Positions 40,687-46,912 of a DNA stretch of 64,000 nt are shown piece by piece. The notes below the pieces were generated by a model. The model was not told the DNA's origin and did not search any database. It worked only from the letters and a program-made list of their open reading frames with translations. A program made the position numbers and the translations under genes. Each line of letters starts with the position of its first letter. Position 1 is the first letter of the stretch. The stretch comes from Polyangium jinanense. Its GTDB lineage: Bacteria; Myxococcota; Polyangia; Polyangiales; Polyangiaceae. The stretch covers positions 1 through 64,000 of the forward strand of contig NZ_JAGTJJ010000060.1 in the NCBI RefSeq assembly GCF_028435365.1. The letters are read 5' to 3'.

Positions 40687-43010
40687 CGTTTGGTTCCATA
40701 GGAACGAAGCCGCAAGGAGCTGAGGAGGACGGACACGCTCGACAAGCTCATGGCCGCGCTCGCCAGGACCGGCGAGAGGAGCCAGCCGGTGAGCGGAAAG
40801 AGGGCGCCCGCAGCGATCGGGATGCCGATCACGTTGTAGACGAAGGCCCAGAAGAGGTTGCGACGGATCGTGCGCAACGTGGCGCGCGCGAGGCCGAGCG
40901 CCGTGGGGAGCGAGGCGATTCCGCCGCGGAGGAGCGCGATGTCGGCCGCCGCGACCGCGATGTCGGTGCCGGTCGCGACGGCGATGCCGACGTGGGCGCC
41001 GGCGAGCGCTGGAGCGTCGTTGATACCGTCGCCGACCATCGCGACGATGCGCCCTTTCGCGCGCTCCTCGGCGACGATACGGGCCTTGTCCTCGGGGCGG
41101 ACGCCCGCGTGGACCTCGTCGATTCCGAGGGATCGCGCCACGGCGCGCGCGGTGGCCTCACGATCGCCGGTCGCCATGGCGACACGCACGCCGAGCGCGT
41201 GCAGGGCGGCGATGGCTTCTTTGGCCTCCGGCGTCGGCAGATCGGCGACCGCGACGAGGCCGGCGAGTTGTCCCTCGATGGCGACGAACGAAGGCGTGTT
41301 CCCGGCCTCTGCGAGCGCTTCCGCAGCGTCTTCGAGCGGAGCCGCATCGATGCCGTGCTCGGCGAGGTAACGCGCGGTGCCGATTCGAACCTCGCGCTTC
41401 GCGACACGCGCAAGCACGCCGCGCCCTGCATCCGCGCGGAATTCCTCGGGCGAAACGAGGGCGAATCCACGCGCGCGTGCTCCCTCGACGAGCGCCTTCG
41501 CCACCGGATGCTCGCTGCCGAGCTCCGCGGATCCCACGAGGTGGAGGACGTCTTCCTCGCGGAAGCTCGGCATGGTTTTCACCGCCGAGAGCGTCGGGCG
41601 GCTGGCCGTGACCGTGCCCGTTTTGTCGACGATCACCGTGTCCACGCGGCTCGCGGCTTCGAGCGCGGTGCCGCCCTTCACGAGCACGCCGAGCTCGGCG
41701 CCGCGGCCCGTGCCTACAGCAACGGCGGCCGGCGTGGCGAGGCCGAGCGCGCAAGGGCAAGCGATGACGAGCACCGCGACGAACCGCTCGACCGCGGCGG
41801 CGAGGCCCGTCGTCGTGGGATCGGCGATGAGCCACGCGGCAAACGCGAGGGTCGCGATGCCGAGCACCACCGGGACGAACACCCCGCTCACCGTGTCCGC
41901 GAGGCGCGCAATGGGCGCCTTCGAGCCTTGCGCTTGCTCGACGGCCGAGGCGATCTGCGCGAGCGCTGTCTCCGCGCCGGTCTTCGTGATGCGCACGGTG
42001 AGCTGTCCGCTCCGGTTCAGCGTGCCGCCGAAGACAGCCGAGCCCGCGGTTTTGTCGACCGGAAGGCTCTCGCCGGTGAGCATCGATTCGTCGACCGCGG
42101 ATGCGCCCGCGATCACGTCCCCATCGCTCGGGAGGCGTTCGCCGGGACGAACCCGTACGACGTCGCCCGGCACGAGCTGCGCGAGAGGGATCTCCTCCTC
42201 GATGTCGCCGATGCCGCCGCGGAGCCGCCACGCCGTCTTCGGCTGGAGCGCGACGAGCCCACGCACGGCGTCCGTGAGGCGCTTTCGCGCGCGGGTTTCG
42301 AGGAGCTTGCCGAGCAGGACGAAGCTCACGATGGCCCCGACGGCCTCGAAATAGACGTGCGGACGCAGGCCATGCGCGGCGTGCGGGAAGAGGCCGGGCG
42401 CGAGGACGGCGATCGCGGAATAGACCCACGCGGCGCCGGTCCCGAGGCTCACGAGGGTGTTCATGTCGGCGGCGTGGTGCCGGAGCGCGATCCACGCGAG
42501 GCGAAAGAATCGGCGGCCGGGGCCGAGGATCACGGCCGTCGCGAGGGCGAGCTGCACGAGGCGGCCGAGCGTGCCGTCCGCGCCGGGGATCCGGCCGTGT
42601 GACATGCCGAGGACGAGCAATGGGACAGAGAGCCCGAGCGCAAAGGTGAAGTCGCGCCGGAGCACGCGGCGCTCGTGGTCGAGGCTCGCGTCGGCTGCGT
42701 GGGTTCGTTCAGCGGGCGCGGCGGCGGAGGTTTCCGGGGCGGCTGCTTGTTGCGGGACGCTGTAGCCCGCGCGTTCGATGGCCGTGATGAGCGGTTCGGT
42801 TCCGGAGGCCGTGGGGTCGTACGTGATCGTCGCGGTGCGCGTGACGAGGTTGACCTTGGCCTCGCGGACGCCTTCGGTCGCGAGCAAGGCGCGCTCGATG
42901 CGTCGCACGCAGGCGGCGCAGGTCATGCCTTCGACGGGCAGGTCGATGCGGCGAGCCGCAGGGGCGGCGGTTTTCTCGGGGAGGAGAGCGGGAGTGGATG
43001 CGGTCGACAT
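40683..43010 (-). CDS. copA: Copper-exporting P1B-type ATPase
   Basis: A 775-residue Cu(I) P-type ATPase. One N-terminal HMA domain (GMTCAACVRRIE, about 27-40) is followed by eight expected membrane helices. Motifs are MTGESLPVDKTAG (about 310), the intramembrane CPC in VIACPCALGLATP (about 420), the phosphorylated Asp in VDKTGTVTAS (about 463), the SEHPVAKAL motif (about 500) and MVGDGINDAPALAGA (about 660). All residues needed for copper export are present. The gene diverges from copZ; the -35 elements of their two promoters form a palindrome. It overlaps the sigma factor gene at its 3' end. Confidence 0.95.
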   Translation of the reverse strand: MSTASTPALLPEKTAAPAARRIDLPVEGMTCAACVRRIERALLATEGVREAKVNLVTRTATITYDPTASGTEPLITAIERAGYSVPQQAAAPETSAAAPAERTHAADASLDHERRVLRRDFTFALGLSVPLLVLGMSHGRIPGADGTLGRLVQLALATAVILGPGRRFFRLAWIALRHHAADMNTLVSLGTGAAWVYSAIAVLAPGLFPHAAHGLRPHVYFEAVGAIVSFVLLGKLLETRARKRLTDAVRGLVALQPKTAWRLRGGIGDIEEEIPLAQLVPGDVVRVRPGERLPSDGDVIAGASAVDESMLTGESLPVDKTAGSAVFGGTLNRSGQLTVRITKTGAETALAQIASAVEQAQGSKAPIARLADTVSGVFVPVVLGIATLAFAAWLIADPTTTGLAAAVERFVAVLVIACPCALGLATPAAVAVGTGRGAELGVLVKGGTALEAASRVDTVIVDKTGTVTASRPTLSAVKTMPSFREEDVLHLVGSAELGSEHPVAKALVEGARARGFALVSPEEFRADAGRGVLARVAKREVRIGTARYLAEHGIDAAPLEDAAEALAEAGNTPSFVAIEGQLAGLVAVADLPTPEAKEAIAALHALGVRVAMATGDREATARAVARSLGIDEVHAGVRPEDKARIVAEERAKGRIVAMVGDGINDAPALAGAHVGIAVATGTDIAVAAADIALLRGGIASLPTALGLARATLRTIRRNLFWAFVYNVIGIPIAAGALFPLTGWLLSPVLASAAMSLSSVSVLLSSLRLRSYGTKR

Positions 43011-43033
43011 GGGAACCTCGCTTCGACCGCGCA

Positions 43034-43059
43034 GACGCATCACCGCCCGGCGCATTACA
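43034..43059 (-). promoter_or_regulatory. ECF-type promoter of copA
   Basis: Read on the minus strand: TGTAATG (43059-43053), 15 bases, CGTC (43037-43034), 24 bp before the copA start. The same bipartite motif lies before copZ and before the EGSCG lipoprotein. Confidence 0.7.
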
Positions 43060-43072
43060 CCGGCTGGCGGGG

Positions 43073-43097
43073 TGTAATGAAGCGCGGCGGCTGCGTC
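43073..43097 (+). promoter_or_regulatory. ECF-type promoter of copZ
   Basis: TGTAATG (43073-43079), 14 bases, CGTC (43094-43097), about 50 bp before the copZ start. With the copA promoter it forms the palindrome CATTACACC-N9-GGTGTAATG (43053-43079). Confidence 0.65.
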
Positions 43098-43147
43098 TTC
43101 AGGGGTGCGAGCGGCGAACGGGCCGCTCCCCGGAAAGGAAGGACGCC

Positions 43148-43366
43148 ATGAAGGAAACGTTGCTCCATGTCGACGGGATGAGCTGCCCGTCCTGCATTCG
43201 CCACATCGACGGCGCGCTACGCGGGATCGCCGGCGTCGAGAAGGTCGACGTGAAGCTCCGCGAGGGCACCGTTCTCGTGAAGCACGATCCGTCGAGCGCG
43301 CCGACGAACGTCCTCGTCGAGGCGCTGCGCGACGCCGGCTACGAGTCACGCCCCCGCGCCGCCTGA
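43148..43366 (+). CDS. copZ: Copper chaperone, CopZ-type HMA protein
   Basis: A 72-residue single HMA-domain protein. The metal loop is GMSCPSCIRHID (about 10-21), with the two Cys of the copper site, and the rest has the beta-alpha-beta-beta-alpha-beta pattern (VEKVDVKLREGTVLVKHD). It should deliver Cu(I) to the HMA domain of the divergent CopA pump. AAGGAAGGA precedes the start. The upstream ECF-type promoter suggests the same control as copA. Confidence 0.93.
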   Translation: MKETLLHVDGMSCPSCIRHIDGALRGIAGVEKVDVKLREGTVLVKHDPSSAPTNVLVEALRDAGYESRPRAA

Positions 43367-43423
43367 AATGGGGGCGAGCGCCGGAGCTCTCGGAGATTCC
43401 CGCGAGCTCCGGCGCTTCGGGTT

Positions 43424-43819
43424 TCACCCGCAAGAACCTTCCCCGCAGCTCATCTGCGCGCCGTGCTTCTGCGCGGCCGTCGGGGCCGGCGCGGGTTTTT
43501 CGGTGGGCTCGGACGGCGTCGCGGTCACGGGAGACGGGGCGGGAGGCGCTGTCGTCGAACGTGGCGTCGCGGTGGGTTTGGCTGCGGCTTTCGCTGGGGC
43601 CGCGGAGGGCGCGACGGCCGCGCTCGGGGGCGCTGGGATGGGGGCCGCGGGCGTCGCGGCCGCGGGTTTTTCGTTTGCCGGTGGAGGCGGCGCGGCGGGC
43701 GTTTCGGCTACCGGTTTCACGTCCGGGCCGTCCGGCGGCGCCGGGGACGTGGTGCAACCGGTGATCAGGGCGCCCGCCCCGAGGGCGGCCAGCGCCTCGT
43801 AGATACGCTTTGCATTCAT
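43424..43819 (-). CDS. Ala/Pro-rich lipoprotein ending in an EGSCG motif
   Basis: A 131-residue lipoprotein (MNAKRIYEALAALGAGALITGCTTS) with an 80-residue low-complexity Pro/Ala body and a terminal GAQMSCGEGSCG. The end contains EGxCG, the motif modified by multinuclear iron oxidases in HvfA/BufA-type copper peptides. The ALGAGALITG signal region is also reminiscent of those precursors. No modifying enzyme gene is adjacent. It lies in the copper locus and has its own copy of the TGTAATG-N15-CGTC promoter, with AAGGAG seven bases before the ATG. A role in binding copper at the cell surface is inference. Confidence 0.75.
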   Translation of the reverse strand: MNAKRIYEALAALGAGALITGCTTSPAPPDGPDVKPVAETPAAPPPPANEKPAAATPAAPIPAPPSAAVAPSAAPAKAAAKPTATPRSTTAPPAPSPVTATPSEPTEKPAPAPTAAQKHGAQMSCGEGSCG

Positions 43820-43874
43820 GACCAAGCTCCTTCGTGGTTCTCCGTCGGATCGACGGAAGGGGTACGACCCTGCC

Positions 43875-43900
43875 GACGCAGGGGGGCGCCGCCCATTACA
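43875..43900 (-). promoter_or_regulatory. ECF-type promoter of the EGSCG lipoprotein
   Basis: Read on the minus strand: TGTAATG (43900-43894), 15 bases, CGTC (43878-43875), about 55 bp before the start at 43819. It is identical in layout to the copA promoter. Confidence 0.7.
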
Positions 43901-43948
43901 GTCGTCGATCGGAATTTTCGCGGCCGGGCGGGCACGGGGCGAGGCCCT

Positions 43949-43976
43949 TTGAAAGCAGGTCCGGACGGTGTAGACA
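43949..43976 (+). promoter_or_regulatory. Possible promoter of the metalloprotease gene
   Basis: TTGAAA (43949-43954), 16 bases, TAGACA (43971-43976). Transcription would start at or next to the ATG at 43983, which would make a leaderless message. Confidence 0.35.
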
Positions 43977-43982
43977 TGGGCC

Positions 43983-45440
43983 ATGGCGCGAAGGGAGAGC
44001 CTGTTCGTCCGGCTGACGGTTTGTCTGGGCCTGCTTCTCCCCGGGGGCTGCGGGGGCGCGCCCGCGGCGAAGGCGAGCGCCGTGATGGGGGACGCGCCGG
44101 AGGTACATTATTCGTTCGTGATCGATGCCGAGCTCCGCACGCTTTCGGCCACCGTTTGTCCCCGCGATCTGAGGCTCGCGCGGCTGCGCATGACGGTGCC
44201 CGAGCTCCTCGAGCGCGTGCGCCGGCCGCGCATCCTGCGGGCCGCCGGCGACGTGCCGCTCACATTCGAGGAGGATGCCGTGCCCATTGCTTCGGCGACG
44301 GACGGCGCTTGTATCGGCTACGACGTCGACCTCGGTCCGCCGGGGGAGGGTTTTTGGATCACGCACGGCGATGCCCACGTGCTCGCGGCGCCCGACGTGT
44401 GGCTGCTCGCGCCCGAGCCCCGGCCCAGAGGGACGCATTTCACCGCGAGCTTCACGCTCCCGCCGGGCGTTCGCGCCGCGCTCCCCTGGCCCGAAGATCC
44501 ACGAGGGTATCGGGTGCCGACGTCGGCCTTCACGATGCGGAGCGCGGGTGCGTTTGGTCAATTCGAGCGAGAGACGCTGCGCGTGGGCGGGGCCGAGCTC
44601 GATGTCGTCGCGCTCGGCGGCGGGTTCGGCGAGCGGGCGCCCCTCGTGACGGAATGGCTGCAAAAGAGCGCGTCCGCGCTGACCCAGCTCCACGACGGGT
44701 TTCCCGTTCCGCGGGTGATGGCGCTGCTCGTCCCGCATCCGGGGTCGGAGGTCGGATTCGGCATGGCGCTGCGTGGAGGCGGGCCGACGGTGATGATCAT
44801 CGTGGGGTCGTCCGTCACGCCCGAGGCGCTCGACGAGGACTGGGTCGGCGTGCACGAGCTTTTCCATCTGTCGGCGCCGCGGTTTCTTCCGAGCGACGCC
44901 TGGCTGTCCGAGGGGCTCGCGACGTATTACACGGACATCCTGCGGGCGCGGGCGGGGGCATTGGATGAACACCGCGCCTGGGACGATCTCGTGGACGGCT
45001 TTCGGCGCGGGAGCCGGCGCGGGACGGGGCGGACGCTCCGGCAAGAGAGCATCGACATGCACGAGACGCACGCTTACCAGCGGGTGTATTGGGCCGGCGC
45101 GGCGCTTTCGCTCCTCGCGGACGTGGAGCTCAGGAAGCGGGGCGTGGAGGACGGCCTCGATGGGCCGCTGCGTGAGCTCGCGCGTTGCTGCGCGCGATCC
45201 GAGGAGGCGTGGTCCGCCGAGCAGTTCGCGAAGTTCGTTGATGAGAAGACCGGTCAATCCGTCGTGCAGCCGCTGTTCGAGCGGTACCTCGATCGAGCGG
45301 ATTTCCCCGATACCACGGAGGTTCTCGCGGCGCTCGGCGTGAACGGGACTGGGCGGGAGATGACGCTCGCAGCGGAGGCCCCGCGCGCCGGCGTGCGCAG
45401 TGCGATGATGGCGCCCCGCGCCGGGAGCACGAGACGCTGA
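43983..45440 (+). CDS. Exported gluzincin metalloprotease (M61/M1-like)
   Basis: A 485-residue lipoprotein (LTVCLGLLLPGGCGG). The N-terminal half is beta-rich. The catalytic domain has the zinc motif VHELFHLSAP (HExxH, about 291) and, 19 residues after its second His, the third ligand Glu in LSEGLATYY. This is the gluzincin arrangement of M61 glycyl-aminopeptidases and M1 aminopeptidases. The helical C-terminus ends with a short Arg/Ala tail. It probably acts on peptides in the periplasm or outside. It is convergent with the MFS gene, with 12 bp between stops. Confidence 0.83.
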   Translation: MARRESLFVRLTVCLGLLLPGGCGGAPAAKASAVMGDAPEVHYSFVIDAELRTLSATVCPRDLRLARLRMTVPELLERVRRPRILRAAGDVPLTFEEDAVPIASATDGACIGYDVDLGPPGEGFWITHGDAHVLAAPDVWLLAPEPRPRGTHFTASFTLPPGVRAALPWPEDPRGYRVPTSAFTMRSAGAFGQFERETLRVGGAELDVVALGGGFGERAPLVTEWLQKSASALTQLHDGFPVPRVMALLVPHPGSEVGFGMALRGGGPTVMIIVGSSVTPEALDEDWVGVHELFHLSAPRFLPSDAWLSEGLATYYTDILRARAGALDEHRAWDDLVDGFRRGSRRGTGRTLRQESIDMHETHAYQRVYWAGAALSLLADVELRKRGVEDGLDGPLRELARCCARSEEAWSAEQFAKFVDEKTGQSVVQPLFERYLDRADFPDTTEVLAALGVNGTGREMTLAAEAPRAGVRSAMMAPRAGSTRR

Positions 45441-45452
45441 GTTTGTCCGGGC

Positions 45453-46778
45453 TCAGGCGGTTTCGGGCTTCGGCGCGGCCTCTTCGGGCGCGTGGCGCTC
45501 GATTTTCCGGCGGAAGACGAGCATACAGACCGGCGCCGCGATTGTCATGAGCCCGATGACGAGCCACATCTGCCGCGAGTCCCGCGGGCCGGTCGGTGGG
45601 CAATACACGGAGAGCAAATACCCGCTGAGGAAACCCACGAAGGGTTTGGCGAGGAACAGGGGGATCTCCGAGAGGCCCATGTAGCTCGCCTCGCGTCCGG
45701 GCGGCGCGATCGTCGCCGTGTATTCGTAGAGCCGCGGCGACCAGAGCGCCTCGCCGATCGAGAGCAGGACGATGAACACGATGCTCGCCGTGACGGTCGT
45801 CGAGACGGCCATCGCGAGCACCGAGAAGGCCGTGATCGTCGCGCCGATCGAGATCACCGGGTAAGGCGGGTATTTGCGCGTGAGCGCGGTCGCCACGGGC
45901 GTGAGGACGATGATCATCGCAGGGTTGATCGACCAGTAATAAGCGAACGGGAAGTCCTGTCCGAACTCGCGGAGCGTGTACTTCGGCCAGGTCAGATGCG
46001 CGTGCTGGAGGACGAGGCGGACGAACGTGAGGAGCGCGACGAACCCCAGGAAGATCCAGAAGGCCGGCTCGCGCAAAACGTCGCGGGCAATCGCGAGCGG
46101 GTTTTTCGTGGGTTTGTCCGAGGTGGCCGGCTTCGCCTCGCGCATGGAGAGCGCGAGGATGACATTGATGCAGGAGGCGACGAACCCGACGAGGAAGACC
46201 AGCTGGCTCGACGAGAACGTGATCCCGGCGATCGTCGCGCCGCTCTTGAACCACTTCCGGAACTCGGTGATGAGCGGCCCCTGGGCGAGCGAGCCGACGT
46301 TCATGAGCACGTAATAAAATGAGAATGCGAAGGAGACCGTCGCGGGGGTCGTGTAGTTGCGCACGGCCGCGTTCATCGTGGGCTTCATGCAGGCAATGCC
46401 CCAGACGGACGCGGCGAGCGCCGCATAAATGGTCATCTTGTCGCCCGCGAACGCGAGCATGCCCCGGCCGATGGCCGTGGAGAGGGCCGCGATCACGAGC
46501 GCGCGGCGGACCCCGAGCCCGTCGGCGATGAAGCCAGCGAGGAACACGACGAGGCTGATGACCGTGAGCCAGGTGCCCGCGACGGAGCCGGCGGCGGTAT
46601 CGGAGAAGCCGTGATCGTCCGACAAGAAAATCACGAGAAGCGACCAGATGGCGAAATACGCGACGGACTCGAGGAGCTTCATCGCGTACACGGTCCAGAG
46701 CTCGCGCGGGGAGGCGACGAGCGCGCGCAGATCGGCGGAGAGGGAGCCATCGGCGCGTGCTTCGGGAGGGGCTGCCAT
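45453..46778 (-). CDS. MFS/POT-type transporter
   Basis: A 441-residue membrane protein with about 12 hydrophobic helices. It resembles peptide/proton symporters and other MFS carriers: YFAIWSLLVIFLSDDHGFSD, GFIADGLGVRRALVI (loop 2-3 Asp/Arg motif), ACMKPTMNAAVRNY and SFYYVLMNVGSLAQGPL. The start at ATG 46778 is chosen over GTG 46793; neither has a clear ribosome site. The substrate is uncertain, with di/tripeptides possible, and the metalloprotease next door would fit peptide use. Confidence 0.82.
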   Translation of the reverse strand: MAAPPEARADGSLSADLRALVASPRELWTVYAMKLLESVAYFAIWSLLVIFLSDDHGFSDTAAGSVAGTWLTVISLVVFLAGFIADGLGVRRALVIAALSTAIGRGMLAFAGDKMTIYAALAASVWGIACMKPTMNAAVRNYTTPATVSFAFSFYYVLMNVGSLAQGPLITEFRKWFKSGATIAGITFSSSQLVFLVGFVASCINVILALSMREAKPATSDKPTKNPLAIARDVLREPAFWIFLGFVALLTFVRLVLQHAHLTWPKYTLREFGQDFPFAYYWSINPAMIIVLTPVATALTRKYPPYPVISIGATITAFSVLAMAVSTTVTASIVFIVLLSIGEALWSPRLYEYTATIAPPGREASYMGLSEIPLFLAKPFVGFLSGYLLSVYCPPTGPRDSRQMWLVIGLMTIAAPVCMLVFRRKIERHAPEEAAPKPETA

Positions 46779-46856
46779 GGGCGAACGATACACGCGCTCG
46801 GGCCGGGATCCACGGGGATCAGAGCCCCGGGCGTCGCGAGGAGCACCGGGCTCCCG

Positions 46857-46886
46857 TTGACAGAGGGCCTTTTGCTCTTCTATACA
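46857..46886 (+). promoter_or_regulatory. Strong sigma-70-type promoter of the CHAT gene
   Basis: TTGACA (46857-46862), 18 bases, TATACA (46881-46886), 26 bp before the ATG at 46913. It is the best housekeeping promoter match I saw in the window. Confidence 0.75.
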
Positions 46887-46912
46887 GCGCGTTGCTTTTT
46901 CGGACGACCCCG

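Noticed and set aside
43053..43079. Palindrome CATTACACC-N9-GGTGTAATG as a CopY/CueR-type repressor site
   Set aside because: Each arm is better explained as the -35 box of one of two divergent ECF promoters, since a single arm with the same spacing to CGTC recurs before the lipoprotein gene at 43875-43900.
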